The translations under genes were made by a program, and so were the position numbers. Shown in pieces: positions 34,441 through 47,909 of a stretch of 64,000 bases of DNA. Under the pieces are notes generated by a model. The model saw only the letters and a program-made list of their open reading frames with translations. It was not told the DNA's origin and did not search any database. Source of the DNA: Adiantum capillus-veneris (taxonomy: Eukaryota; Streptophyta; Polypodiopsida; Polypodiales; Pteridaceae); the NCBI GenBank assembly GCA_014529385.2, contig CM043960.1:30228396-30292395 (forward strand), in the 5' to 3' direction. Positions within the stretch are counted from its first letter, which is position 1, and every line of letters begins with the position of its first letter.

Positions 34441-35110
34441 ATCTGAGCCACCCCTACGATACCCAATTGAGCTAAATAGCCCCTATGGGAAAGTACTATA
34501 CAATGCCTTATTAGGTACGGGAGCTAAACACAATTTGTTATCCTATGGAGTTTGGTGTCAATTAGGGAAACCGACCCTATCCCCGAGTACGATGCAAGTC
34601 AAGGGCATTAATAAAAAGAAAACTGCTATTCTTGGAGTCCTTCAGACCCCTGTTGTCTATGACAATGGAAGCATAGTGCAGAGGTTTCTAGTCATGCCCG
34701 TAGGAGCTATGGAAGGCAACGTAAACCTAGGACGCACGTGGATGTTGGCAACCAAATGCACTATTAATTGGGATACTGGTAGTGTCACGATGCGACCACC
34801 GACTCTTACCCCTATCATTCAAGCAAAGTCACCTACGTTGCAAACTCTAGCAAAGTTGAAGGAGAGCCAACATTCACAAGCCAAGGTGGTTAACTCGTCT
34901 TTGCCGGCTACCCATGAATCTAGCACTTCAACACTTGTAGTTGCAGCAAGCAGTAATATTGCAAGTACTCAACCTGCACGACCTAAGAGTACATATCAAT
35001 GGGTCCCCAAGGCCTTACTTCCAACTACCTCAACCCTCCCATCCATTCCAAGAAAAAATTTCCCCGGAAAACCAAGAGCGCGCCCTAGGAGAGTCAAGAC
35101 CAAATCATGA
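34441..35110 (+). CDS. second retropepsin-like domain (PR2), C-terminal to integrase, element 1
   Basis: It is in frame with integrase. It reads YGKVLYNALLGTGAKHNLLSYGVWCQLG with the turn GTGA at 34514-34525, so the catalytic Asp is replaced by Gly. Then come TMQVKGINKKKTAILGVLQTPVVYDNGSIVQRFLVMPVGA (a flap-like beta segment), and VNLGRTWMLATKCTINWDTGSVTM, which resembles the end of a retropepsin. The order matches the C-terminal domain of element 2, which has an intact DSGA. It looks like a protease fold that has lost its active site here; a binding role is possible. It could also be an unrelated beta domain. Confidence 0.55.
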
Positions 35111-35647
35111 TGGATTCCAAAACAACTGTTAGAAGCCCAAGGCTACTATGATGGAAATGAGAAAATTTGGGTACCTAAACGTAAAATGTGTCCTTCCCTA
35201 TCGACAACAAACCCATATGAGTCAAACAGTGTAACGCTAAAGCCAATGGCAGACCGTGGGAAGGGAAATATCACAGAATGCTACACACCTAGTCCAGAGC
35301 TAGTTTGGGCTCCAAGGCAAAACCAATTTATTCCACCTAGCTCAGGATGGGGGGAGTTCCATGAAGCTTCTAGCTCCTCATGTAATACATCCATAGAGGT
35401 AAAAGCTTCTACACAGCCTCCATCTATAGTAGTGGACCTCCATGAAGCTACAAAAGAATCCACACCTCCCAGTGGTCAAGAATCACCTGATGAACCACTT
35501 CAAGTTCGATCCTGGGAGAGTACCTTACCACCCTTGCAACTTGACGAGGCACCTAGGGTAATAGAAAACTACTGGCAAAAATCCTCACCTATTACCAACT
35601 GGAACAATTGGTTTCAAAGGGTGAAGACATCATTTCAAATGGTATGA
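35111..35647 (+). pseudogene. W-P-K tail of the element 1 polyprotein
   Basis: The integrase frame continues past TGA 35108-35110. Motifs repeat across the stop: YQWVPKALL (34996), WIPKQLLEAQGYYDG (35111), KIWVPKRK (35166) and LVWAPRQNQFIPP (35300), with Ser/Pro/Glu-rich spacers. The frame ends at 35645-35647. The tail has no recognisable domain; the repeated Trp motifs suggest a short linear interaction motif. Confidence 0.55.
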
Positions 35648-35894
35648 TCTACCCAAGGAAGGGGGGAGTGTTTGTGGACATCCATTATTCACTTGCTTCC
35701 CTCTCAACCTTTCCCCCTGACCCCTTAATCTCCAATCTTAGGGAATGTATATATAAAGCCTTATACTCACAAAAACAAGATAAAAAAGTAAAAGATCAAG
35801 AGCCATAACACAAAATCATAAAACCAAATTATGCACAAGAACACGACCCTTGTAATATTTGCACTCTAACCATCATCTATTTGCGTGTACAGAT

Positions 35895-36317
35895 ATGGCT
35901 AGTACGCTAGAGTCATCCACTCCTGCCTTGGGTGAGAGGTACCCTCGTTACTTTTCACAAATATTTCACATGGTCTTTCCAGTGCTTGCATGTGAATGGG
36001 ATTTGATAGGTACGCTAGCATGTGAGAGGAATTTTGAGGAGTTAGAATGGCTGATACGTCTCTTGACCACGTCTGATCCATACTTAGTAGAGAGCGTTTC
36101 TCCCATTGCACAAGCCTACCCTTTTGACCAAGATGACTATAGGCGTCTAGTGACGTTCTTAGTAAACATGGGCACCTATGATGAAGAAGAAAATTTACAC
36201 GACTACACGGATGGCACATATGGTCTCATGGATGATGACTTTGTTTATCTCGACGACAAGGATAGGGGTTTAGCCTTAGGGTTTCCCCCCAACCTCTACA
36301 ATATCCTATTCCCTTGA
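35895..36317 (+). CDS. small accessory ORF of element 1 (140 aa), unknown function
   Basis: The ATG at 35895 (MASTLESSTPALGERYPRYF) lies 2 bp after a good 3' splice-site match (gcgtgtacag). The protein is acidic, with hydrophobic helices (SQIFHMVFPVLACEWDLIGTLA, ELEWLIRLLT) and an Asp/Glu/Tyr-rich C-terminus (DDDFVYLDDKDRG). It lies in sense orientation between pol and the 3' LTR, the place used by accessory or env-like ORFs in other plant gypsy elements. I see no clear membrane anchor or signal peptide. It shows no visible similarity to the accessory protein of element 2. It is uninterrupted although the rest of the element is broken. Confidence 0.45.
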   Translation: MASTLESSTPALGERYPRYFSQIFHMVFPVLACEWDLIGTLACERNFEELEWLIRLLTTSDPYLVESVSPIAQAYPFDQDDYRRLVTFLVNMGTYDEEENLHDYTDGTYGLMDDDFVYLDDKDRGLALGFPPNLYNILFP

Positions 36318-37677
36318 CTCTCTAGGGGGAGTGCAAATAATTAGGTTAGAATTCCTTATGTTTTTTGTTGTGTTCAATAAGTGTTGGTACCTTTTTCCAC
36401 TAATGTGCCTCCTGGAGGTATTCCTTTTGTTTCCTAGTGTGTACAAGAGCGTGTTGCTATTGGTAGGATTTGGACCTTCATGGAATCTTTATCTCAACTC
36501 ACTCTTCAAATCAAGCGCGACCATCGACACAAACAGGTGTTTCTTGTCCATTAGCATTGCCCCTTATCTTTTTTGCATCTATGATTGTCTGCTTTGATTG
36601 CGATTGGTAGCCTAATATTCACCGCATTTGCTTAGTATCAAACATTTAATTCAATGTAATTTTTTGTCATAATCACTTGTCTAGGTTTAAAAATTAAGCA
36701 GTCCGACTAAGCTAGTTTAACCAAGTTAGGTATTAGAAATCTTCTCTTAATACCATGGGGAATGCCTTCCTAATAATTAATGGTTACTTAGGTTCTTAAT
36801 CCGATTTAGGTAGCATTGTGTGAAATTTACTAGGGCTTTCTAGTGGGCTTGACCCTATTGACCTTTAGCTTAACTATTATAAAGGGAGTTTACTAGTGTG
36901 ATGAGCCTGGGGAGGTGTATCAGTGTTATATGACCCCCCAAAGTTACAAAATTAAAATGCTGAAAAATGAACAAACAAAAAATCAAAGTGCCACACTGTA
37001 AAATCTTAAGCTGGAAGAGAAATCTCAGCTTGATTTGGTAATTCACTCACATGTATTGCCTATGGTACTAGAGCCCTAGAGGTTCCCAGTATGGGCGCTT
37101 TTACTTGAAAAGCAAAAAACCCAAGGCATAAAAAATAAGCACACACATCAAAATTGAATCACTGTGAAAAGACTTGGGGGGTCAAAGAAAAAGTAATCAG
37201 TCAGGCGATGATTTCATGAGAAATTCCTTTTATGGTAGCTTAACTACAAGGTCTTCTAGATATAGCCTCTAGTCAACCCTCGAACATGAATACTTGGCTC
37301 TCGCGATTAAACAACTTAATTGTCCACGGAAAATTAAGAAGCTTACCCATGGTATTAATATTCGATCTCTAGTGCCCTTCGACCGTCAAATTAGCGACCC
37401 CAGACTTGTTTAATTTTTTACCTTTACATCTATTTATGCATTTGATTACATAGCAATTTAATGTTCATTGCTGACAAATTGTTTGAAATTCTTTTACCAA
37501 TCAATTTGTCTACCTAAAACTGCATATGCTTTTTAATCACTTATGAGAATGCAATTACTGTGCCAATGTTGTTTGATTTTGCAATGACTGAAGAAGGCTA
37601 AGGACATTCATCTCAAATGCTCTTCCACCTCAACGAAAGAGCTTCAACTCAATAGCTTCAGAGGACGGAATCTACAT
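36318..37677 (+). other. 3' non-coding region of element 1
   Basis: About 1.36 kb without a supported gene. It is AT-rich with no strong internal repeat. It is followed directly by the polypurine tract. Confidence 0.6.
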
Positions 37678-37691
37678 TAGGAAGGGGGACA
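37678..37691 (+). other. polypurine tract of element 1
   Basis: AGGAAGGGGGACA immediately before the TGTTAACCC of the 3' LTR. Confidence 0.85.
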
Positions 37692-38353
<662 letters not shown>

Positions 38354-38430
38354 CATGGATTGACAATTATGTTCATGGTTCTTGTTATGTCTGCAATAAG
38401 ATAAGAGTGAGGTTTGGAAGCCCACCCACA
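38354..38430 (+). mobile_element. right-hand remainder of copy B
   Basis: It begins with the catgg target duplication, then attgacaattatgttcatgg, matching 15449-15510 in copy A. The match fades at gtttggaagccc. Confidence 0.8.
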
Positions 38431-39502
38431 CCCCGAGAGACTCCATGATTAAATCTATAGTTCCCAATGGTGTACCTTGAACTAAGTCCTCTTCAACCAA
38501 AATAATAGATCCTTGTCCCACTTACCCTCTTGCAATGAACAGGTCCAACATTTCATGGACAACTTAAGGACCTCTCTTCTTAAGCAAGAAAAGAGAAACC
38601 AATATCTCTGATACCAATGTAATGGAATTAAACTATGAACATTGATAATAGCGGAATTTAGAGAACTATAGTGAGCATATTTATGAAAATACTTTGACAA
38701 AATAGAGGGAGAACTTGATTAGAGGGAGCAACATAAAAGTTTTACTTAATAATCTTGGCATGAACAATACTTTGCAAGAGAGAGAATCAGAGAAATTGAC
38801 AACAGTTGAGGACCAAATTTATGTGGAGCTGGTCCCCCCTCCAAAAGGCTTTTGTATTATAGATTCTCCCATAAAGAGAGACTTGGTACAATACAAGCTT
38901 TGTGCTCCTTGAGACCTTGATGGTGCCATGAAGATAGAAAGCTTCATGCACCACAATTATGTCCGTAAACTTAATTCATGAAAGCATTAACTTGTCCCCG
39001 ATCTCAGTCCCAAGATCTCAAACACCTTCAAAGGTGGAGAGAGCTAGCAGGGAATGAGGGTAGGGAAAAGCAAGAAGAAGTATTCTTACAAAAAGAAGTA
39101 GTGTCCTCTCATGCCATTACTCATAGCGCTTAGCATAGCATAGTAATGGAGATGAAGAAGATGGCAAGCATAGTATTGAAGCATGGCTCTTGGTTGGATT
39201 TGCATTCCATAGCCAAGAGTGTTGGTGTAGGCTCTTAACTTCTCAATCTTAGAGAAGGAGATGAAGTTCTTGCACTTTCACCAAGTGAGAATGAAAGTAT
39301 GTGAGTGTGTGTGAGAGGGACTATACTATCAAGCACACCCCCAACTTGCCTTGGTCGATCCCTCCTTGTATCTTATGATTCAATTTGATTGGACCCCTGC
39401 AAGCCTAGCCAATCACATGCTTAGTGCATATCAAGCAACAAGGGTAGAATTTGGACAAGTTTCCTCCCTACCCCTTTGAGATAGAGGGCTTGATAATGAT
39501 AG
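38431..39502 (-). mobile_element. copia-like remnant: primer site plus truncated 5' LTR
   Basis: On the minus strand TGGTATCAGAG (38608-38618) is the common initiator tRNA-Met primer site of plant elements. It lies directly after ...TTCCATTACA, a plausible LTR end. The LTR would cover 38620 rightwards up to the insertion of element 3 at 39503. A short leader lies at 38431-38607. No coding part remains. The far LTR edge was not found. Confidence 0.45.
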
Positions 39503-40457
39503 TGTTGGAGGGGAGAAACTCACACACCCATGAAGTGCATGCAAACACTACCTAGATCAACATAATGTCAATCGAGGACATAGATGACACGATAGGCACA
39601 CAGAGGAAATCTCTTAAGCTTGTCAGGCTGAGACCATCCTACACATACAACACTCAGGAAGGCCAACTAAACCACAATCAAGAACCTCACTGCTCTCAAC
39701 TACACCACCTAGCCACATACACACATACGGAAGGTAACCCACCTAATCATGCCAGATTCATACGAAACTTAAGGAACACCATCCCCTCACTAGGATACAC
39801 CTGTCCCTAAGCTTCTACACTCAAAATCCTCACTCAAAACCCATCTATGAAAAACACGTAGGATGATAGAATAGAATTTTGAAAGTGCCCGAAACTGAAA
39901 TTTATGAGTACCTATGTGTAGCATATGTCGCCACAATTCTATAGACTACTAGCATGCAAAAAACAGACATCGTTTGATACACTTACGACCACAAATAGCA
40001 CGTAGATGCGTCGGCGTGTGCGCTTCATCTTGCGTGGAATGCTTGGCGTCATCGCGTAGCTCTCCTCAAGCCTACAACAATGGTGCAGTCGAATCTCCAA
40101 TGTGTTGAGCGAGCCGGGCGTAGCGAGAGAATGAAGCTCACGCTCACTCTCTTTCTCTCTCACACACAGTAGACGGCAGCGCTGAGTTTTGATTATGATA
40201 AAAGTCTTTTTACAAAATGACCTAGGTACCTTATATACTAAGGCTACCTTAGGTTTAACCAAAAATGGGGTTGAAAGGGTCAAATGGCTTTGTATTTACA
40301 ATCTGGAAGTGCCATTGCACCCCGGCTTTTGAACTAGAATAACTACTCATTACAAATGAAGTTTATAGCCATAATCCGCAGCATTTCATAATCCGCAAAA
40401 GATAAGACTTTGGTACGAAACTTGAGTTATGTTGTGTTGTTGACCCGGCGGTCAACA
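39503..40457 (-). repeat. 3' LTR of element 3 (955 bp)
   Basis: On the minus strand it starts TGTTGACCGCC at 40457 and ends ...CCTCCAACA at 39503. TATATAA at 40237-40231 is the likely TATA box. A GAGAGAAAGAGAG stretch follows about 75 bp downstream (about 40140-40172). Both LTRs keep a 114-codon sense ORF and an 81-codon antisense ORF, probably because they are young. Confidence 0.88.
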
Positions 40458-40470
40458 TTCCCCCCTTCCG
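40458..40470 (-). other. polypurine tract of element 3
   Basis: Minus-strand GGAAGGGGGGAA directly before TGTTGACC. The adjacent gtcatgtcggggacgacatgaacgc is shared with element 2 next to its own tract. Confidence 0.75.
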
Positions 40471-40499
40471 CGTTCATGTCGTCCCCGACATGACCTGAT

Positions 40500-41075
<576 letters not shown>

Positions 41076-41249
41076 TACCCTTATGTCTGCTCTTTGTCAT
41101 TGAGGACTTCTTTGTTCCTGTGCAATCATGTTGTTAGTGTTGTCTGCAGCTTTGTCATTATAGGTCATTCTTCGACTAGCCATTGAGGAGAAGTATGCTA
41201 TGATCTAAAATTGGTGCTCCAATTCATTTGTCAATTGATTTGAGTAGCA

Positions 41250-41960
41250 TTTCCTTATTGTTGATGTAGAAGGAATATGTACAAGAGGATGGTGATAGGT
41301 GTCTTTAGATTAGGGTCTAAAACCTGGATGACCAAAGGGAAAAAACCCGGTGGGAAAAAAATGCCTTTGGTATACGCTCTTATTGGAGTTGGCAGTTGAA
41401 CGTGAAGTACATGTTCATGAAAGGTGAGTGCTTGGGTGAAACACGGAAAGAGTGCCTGATGCAAGTGCCAATTTTGGGACACTCTATATGCATATGAGAA
41501 ATTTGTCAACAAAAGCATGCAATGTGAAAGAAGGAGATGATGGGTGTTTCGAGGAATAAATGTAGCACATGTGACATCAAAAGATGTCTCAATAGCTTCC
41601 ACCTTTCCAAGAAGGGTTTTCGATGTAGAAGTTTCTCCACTCGTATCTCACTGTGCTCAGTATGTGAGTGTCTTTTGGACCTTCTCCTTCACTTCACCAG
41701 ACTTAAGTACTTAGACTTCGACTCTTTTGCTCACCTATACTAGCATGAGCGACACAACGTAAATATGCTCAACTCTTCCAGCTTGAGCAGTACCTAGAAT
41801 AGCTAAGACGCTTAGACCACATAGAATATTACTTGAAGCTTTGGGACTAACACCTCACTCATTTTGTGGCTTAGCTACTCGACTCTGACTTTTATGACTT
41901 GTCGGTTGCATGTTGACACTGCTTTGTGACAAGTTCTTCGGATGTTGTAGTGGCTGCTGA
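41250..41960 (-). other. conserved 3' non-coding block of element 3
   Basis: On the minus strand this matches copies A and B (13480-14240 and 22490-23230): aagcttcaag, ctcaagctggaagagtt, gagtcgaagtcta, ccctttggtcatccag and ttagaccctaatct. No shared reading frame. Confidence 0.6.
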
Positions 41961-42490
41961 GACATACTTCGTGAAGTTTCATCGTTTCCCTGTACCTTCT
42001 TCTCTTTGTAGTGCTCAGGCCTCTCGTCAGTCTTTTCTTCATGTGGATTATGGATTTTTTAAATTTTATTTTTAATAATAAACAAAGAAAATCTTAAAAC
42101 AAACTTAACAAAAGAAAAATCATTCAAATAGAAATCTAAATGCTATGTACACTATACACAAGTCCCTAGGGCTCATATATGGATTTTGTCCCCATACTCC
42201 TCTGTAACACTACTATGAGGGAATATACTCTAAATTTTGTCAAACAATTATCACAATAAAACGCAAAAATTCAATGCATCTCACAAAACATTGCCCTCTA
42301 ATAGTCATAATGTTAGGTCCGCATTCAGAATGCCTCCCCCCTTCCTATTTGGAGTCATCCTTTACGAGAGGGTATCGCCAAGGGTATGTGTTGTGCTTGG
42401 GCAATTAAAAGTTGTGCCTATGCAGGCCTTGTAATGTAGCCCTATTATGCATACACAGTCAATGCATGGAAAAGATTTATGATGTGCAAG
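41961..42490. other. non-coding part of element 3
   Basis: AT-rich, including aaaattttatttttaataataaac near 42060. No supported gene. Confidence 0.4.
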
Positions 42491-42499
42491 ATGTGGGTA

Positions 42500-43444
42500 T
42501 AAGAAATTTTCTTATTGACATTTGTTGGCGAGGCTTCCTATTCTAAGAAATGTAATGGTCTTTGAAGCTCCTGTATCGTTGCTTGATTGAAGCGACTTGC
42601 TCTCTTCTAACTGTACTGTAATCGTAGGAAGAATTGTAAGAATTCAAGCGGCGATGCACTGATAGCAGTTTTGTTGTTCTTCTTTTGGACCCATTTCTTT
42701 GCGATTATTGGCTGTTTTGTTGCTGACGCTCATTTGGGAACCCATACTTGCCTGTGCTTCATTTGTGTTTGAAGAGACTTCTTTGGGATCCACCTTTTTG
42801 TTGTGTGAGTCAACAGTGGTCTTTGCTTCAGCCCTTGTACGCTTGGTTGGTGACGGGATTCAGGCTTTGAAAGTTGATACTGTGGTTGTTTTGGAATCCA
42901 AATGAATTCCTGACCTTTTTTGTGCTTGAATCAACCTCTTTGGAGCCCAAACCTGAGTTGTGAAAGCTTGCGACTTTGTGATATTCTTACCTGTTCGTGC
43001 ACGCTTTCCTTGTTTTTGTTTTGGTGTTGGATCTTGTGATTTTTCATTAGAGATCTTTGTCTTCTTGATCCATATCTGTTTTTGGCCAATCTGGCTTTTT
43101 GGTATCCAGATTTGTCGAGCTTTTTGGCTTTGACTTGTTCTTTTGACCTGTCATGGTTGTTGCTGAAGGGTAAGATTCATCACTATCGCTACTATCCTCA
43201 GCAAGGTTGACTTCTTGTACTTTCCCTTGATTTTTTGATGGTAGTAGAAAGTTACTGTCTGTTTGCTTGTGGGTGGTAGTTTCTTAGAGGACTTTTCTAG
43301 CCCATTGATTAGAGCATTGTTAGCTCGTTGCTTTGGTCGTATTCCTCCTAGCTGAGTCTTTGCATCCTTATTAGGAGCCATGTATGAGGATGCTTGTGGT
43401 GGCTGTGTCTTCACCGAGGACTTTGGAATCCACTTTTGATGCAC
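42500..43444 (-). pseudogene. W-P-K repeat tail of element 3
   Basis: Minus-strand frames repeat QKWIPKSS (43440), RQIWIPKSQ and KQIWIKK (43110-43060), QVWAPKRLIQ (about 42940), HLDSK-type WIPK (42895) and RQVWVPK (42750). Spacers are rich in Q, K, S and T. The longest open piece is 43151-43444. Spacing and composition are like the tail after the C-terminal protease domain in element 2. Confidence 0.55.
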
Positions 43445-43576
43445 TTTATTCGTGTAGCGATGACATTGATTCCCGGGTCGTTGATCTTATTGAAGCTCGA
43501 AGTGTTCTACAGAGTCATAGAACTCGTCGTCTTCTTCATCTTTTGATTCTCCACATTTCTTTGTTTGCTCCTTAGT

Positions 43577-44100
43577 TCAAGAGCTTGTTGATGTCTCGAT
43601 CTCTTCATTTTCCTGGATTACACTCACTGCAAAATAAGGAACGACATCATAGCCATTTTCATCACAAAACTTTGTTCTGGGAGCATCCTCCACGCCGCAC
43701 ACGTCCAAAGTAGCCAAGATGTGTTCCCATCCAAAAGGCTCTAACTCTTCTTCAGGAAATGGTTTTGGGATATAGTCCTTATCCTCTATAACCCGAACTA
43801 GGATACATTCCTCACGTTTCAAGCTACCACATTGTGAAGCTCCACACATCCACAGTTCTTTAGGCTTACCTAACCAAGTTGGAAGTTCTGATCCTGCTAC
43901 TGTGGCGGAATCAAACTCCTCAACCGGTGTTCTCGTCACATCCCTATAGCTATGGTCCCTCAAGTTTACCTTTGTTATGGTTTCCATATGTCTCAGGTAT
44001 ATATGTTCATAACCCCAATCTTGGACCATTTTCAATTGTCGCATGAATGGTCTTCCTAGAATGATTTCATAGTTGTTCTTTCACAATTGCAAAAACATGC
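43577..44100 (-). pseudogene. protease C-terminus and linker of element 3
   Basis: It reads NYEIILGRPFMRQLKMVQDWGYEHIYLRHMET, then TPVEEFDSATVAGSELP, WLGKPKELWMCGASQCGSLKREECILV, ILATLDVCGV and GYDVVPYFAVSVI. Nearly the same words occur in element 2 (63369-63944), so the two belong to one family. The N-terminal half with the active site is deleted, and the frame then stops at 43577. The sequence on the other side of the stop is already the tail, so RT to integrase was lost by one deletion. Confidence 0.8.
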
Positions 44101-44825
44101 AAAAATCACTCAATTTAAGCCTTTGCATAAATTTTACGTTTTCTGACTCCGCCTTTTGGCTTTTGGTCAACAAAAATAGGGAAAAACATCCAAGTCAATA
44201 TGAAAATAGGGTAAAGCCTACCCTCTGAACCCACTGGTGTAGTCAGAATTTTCAAATTTGGTCTCCAAAACCCCCTTGAGACATCCTACACGTAGGATGT
44301 CTATGTTTACAGAATTGCAGGTTTTCTTCATAGAACCCTTGCAAATGCTCTTTTATATGTACAACATCGGTTAGTCATACAAAAATATCCACAAAAGCTT
44401 GTTTAATGCATTTTTACTCTCAAAAGCACACTTTTCCGTGATTTCAAATGCAATCAAGCACTTTAGCAAATAATTCAGTGTTGAATAGCTCTAGATCAGA
44501 ATTGGATCACTTACCTAAAGCTACTCCTACAAATCATATGGGGGTTTGCATCTATGAGTAGAAAAACGCTTCACTACCACACACGGACTAGTAAACGCTT
44601 TTATCACCTCACAAATCACTCGACCACCAACAACTACTCTAATCCACAGATCCTAACTAAACCTATCTAGTCGCAGACCCTCGGCAAGACACACGCTTCC
44701 TGGCTATCCACTTGATCGCGGAATATCCTCTTCCGGATCCACTTAAGAAAAACGCTTTCTTTAGCCGAAACTAAATCAAGCAACCATCACACGAGTATTA
44801 GTAGGAAACCTACTTAGGTCCTTGT
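44101..44825 (-). other. leader of element 3
   Basis: No gene. It carries a 24-bp near-palindrome (44279-44302, arm AGACATCCTAC) related to the repeated palindrome of element 2. Confidence 0.5.
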
Positions 44826-44844
44826 GTCCCCGGCAGCGGCGCCA
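44826..44844 (-). other. primer binding site (tRNA-Asp type) of element 3
   Basis: The minus strand reads TGGCGCCGCTGCCGGGGAC, one base after the LTR end. It differs by one base from the site of element 1. Confidence 0.8.
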
Positions 44845-44845
44845 A

Positions 44846-45783
44846 TGCTGGAGGGGAGCAACTCACACACCCATGAAGTGCATGCAAACACTACCTAGAT
44901 CAACATAATGTCAATCGAGGACACAGATGACACGATAGGCACACGGAGGAAAGCTCTTAAGCTTGTCATGCTGAGACCATCCTACACATACAACACTCAG
45001 GAAGACCAACTAAACCACAATCAAGAACCTCACTGCTCTCAACTACACCACCTAGCCACATACACTCATACGGAAGGTGACCCACCTAATCATGTCAGAT
45101 TCATACGAAACTTAAGGAACACCATCCCCTCACTAGGATACACCTGTCCCTAAGCTTCTACACTCAAAATCCTCACTCAAAACCCATCTGCGGAAAACGC
45201 ATAGGATGACAGAGAAAAATTTGGAAAGTGCCCGAAACTGAAATTTATGAGTACCTATGCGTAGCTTATGTCACCAAGATTCTATAGACTACTAGCACGC
45301 AGAAAACAGACATCGTTTGATACACTTACGGCCACAAATAGCTCGTAGATGCGTCGACGTGTGCGCTTCGTCTCGCGTGGAATGCTTGGCGTCGTCGCGT
45401 AGCTCTCCTGGAGCCAACAACAATGGTGCAGTCGGATCTCCAATGTGTTGAGCGAACCGGGCGTAGCAAGAGGATGAAGCTCACGCTCACTCTCTTTCTC
45501 TCTCACACACAGTAGACGGTAGCGTTGAGTTTTGATTATGATAAATTTTTTTTTACAAAATGACCTAGGTACCTTATATACTAAGGCTACCTTAGGTTTA
45601 ACCAAAAATGGGGTTGAAAGGGTCAAATGGCTTTGTATTTACAATATGGAAGTGCCATTGCACCCCGGCTTCTGAACTAGAATAACTACTCATTACAAAT
45701 GACGTTTATAGCCATAATTCGCAAAAGATAAGACTTTGGTACGAAACTTGAGTTATGTTGTGTTGTTGACCCGGCGGTCAACA
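44846..45783 (-). repeat. 5' LTR of element 3 (938 bp)
   Basis: This is the partner of 39503-40457. Minus-strand start TGTTGACCGCC at 45783, end CTCCAGCA at 44846. TATATAA at 45580-45574. Confidence 0.88.
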
Positions 45784-45924
45784 CCTAGATAATTATCTTA
45801 ATAAGCTAAATTCTCATTGGAACCCTTTAGAGGTCAACTAATAGGCTTTAGGCACCTTATGAAGGCAACATGGGGAGGAGCTTGATATGTGTCCTTGGTG
45901 CCTCTTTCGACATGTCTTGCCTTG

Positions 45925-46014
<90 letters not shown>

Positions 46015-47878
46015 CTCTCTTTCCCCTACTTGTAGGGCTCACCCCCCCTTGTGTAGGGATCCATGTTGACTTTGGAACACCTCACCCCTTGAGCACCTTA
46101 GTCATAAAACATGACAAGCACCTTAATCATCAAGCATGACAAGCACCTCAAGCACCTTAGTCAGTAAGCACCTCAAGCACCTTAGTCAGCAAGCACGACA
46201 AGCACCTCAAGCTTGGGCCGGGTTCCCACCTCAAGCTCAACCTAAGGTCCTAGGCCTAAGGGCTTTTAAAACTAAGGTCTTTATTGAAGCTAACCCTAAG
46301 TTCTTTCAAGCTCCATTAGCTAGCATTGCTCTTTGAGATACCATCTCCCATTTGGACCCATTGACTTTGGTCCCTGTGCTGAGATAGATCCATGAGCACA
46401 TGTCTATAATCTAACTCTTGTTCCCGTTTATTCTCCCACATTAAATGATCAGTTTAATATGAGAAAATCATTTGGGTTAGTTAGATATTAGATTTTATGA
46501 CATACGGACTGAGGGGGGTGCTATATATAGGTGTGTCATGATCAGTATATACATGCATCCTATGGGCTTGGGCCATAGGGTGTTCTATGTAGGTGAAACA
46601 AAGAGCATCACATAACCATGACCCAATATCCATAGGAGGCCAAGAAGGGCTGACAAAATGCTCTTTGTCAGGCATCACAAAGAGAGATCTTATGAACCCG
46701 TGCTCATGTTGCATGCGCAAATATGCACACATGTTTGTCCATAAATGTATGTTTTTGTTGTATGTGTGATTTATGATTTCATACAGGTATAAATATGTTT
46801 TGAGAGATTGCCACCACATATGGGGGTATGTGAGAGTTGCATACTTGAGTATGCAGATGCAATTGTGTCCAAAGTGACATAAATAAAGAGTACATACATT
46901 TAAAGTATAACTGTGCACTAGTATAATCATACGTGCGTGTCTACCCATAATTTTTTTGAAGAGCAGCATATTTTCTTGAATAAATATATATCTTTATTCC
47001 ACGTTTGTGTGCATTTCCGTGCTACACATTCAAATCTAAATGCCAAAACCCAATAGATCAAAAAATTTCAAAAAATTGTGAAATTTTTAAAATTTTGAAA
47101 AATTTCAAGATTGCTTCAAACTTTGCTATAATGAGTTTTCAAGCCCCTTATTGATATCGTGGAAAATTTTCTAAAACGAGTTTTTAAGCCCCCTCCATTG
47201 ATATTGGGGAGAAAAATAGTGCACATTTTTTTAGCGTAAATTTATCAATTTTGGGTATTTTTATTGTATTTTTACCTATACGAATTTGAGCCCCGGGGTT
47301 TGAATTTACTTCATGGGTATCGTTCCACTCGTAGTGTCAAGATATGGGCGCTGACAAAATCTTGCGCCAACATTTTTGAAAACCAAACTCTTTATTTTTT
47401 CTTTCTGGAAAGCCCTCAAAAATTATGAACCAATAAGCTACATCTCATCGTGAGAAAAAGCCTATAACTCTAGCAATTTCACTTGCATTGGCCGAAGCAT
47501 GTGAACAGCCCCTAGATTCAAAGTTTGAATTTTGAATTTTAATATAACCTTATCTGGCTGAAAGCAGGGTTTGATGGTATAAAAAAAAGGACCAATATTT
47601 TTCCACCTTATTGGTACTAATGAAAAAGTGGGGACCGGTAAAATTGTTGTAGTTTGTGTCAAAACTTGTCAAAGTTTGTTTTTTTATGTTCTTCTTTCCA
47701 AGGTGTATCCAATGATATACAATATGATAAGTGATTTCTTTTGGGACTTCAATAAATTGAATTGCAAACATTTGTCAAAGGTACTGTCAAGGACAACCAA
47801 TTTTGTACCACCATCTCTTGCTTTTAGCCATCTCTCTCTCTCTCTCTCTCTCTCTATGTGTCACTCCTTTTTAATGTG

Positions 47879-47909
<31 letters not shown>

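Noticed and set aside
35895-36317. Envelope-like protein in element 1
   Set aside because: Position fits, but there is no signal peptide, no clear membrane anchor and no surface/fusion pattern.
39565-40283. 81-codon antisense and 114-codon sense ORFs kept in both LTRs of element 3
   Set aside because: Both LTRs descend from one template, so shared open frames are expected; no protein-like motifs.
46481-46969. 162-codon minus-strand ORF
   Set aside because: No motif, unusual Cys/His/Tyr/Met content, no neighbours; likely chance opening in AT-rich DNA.
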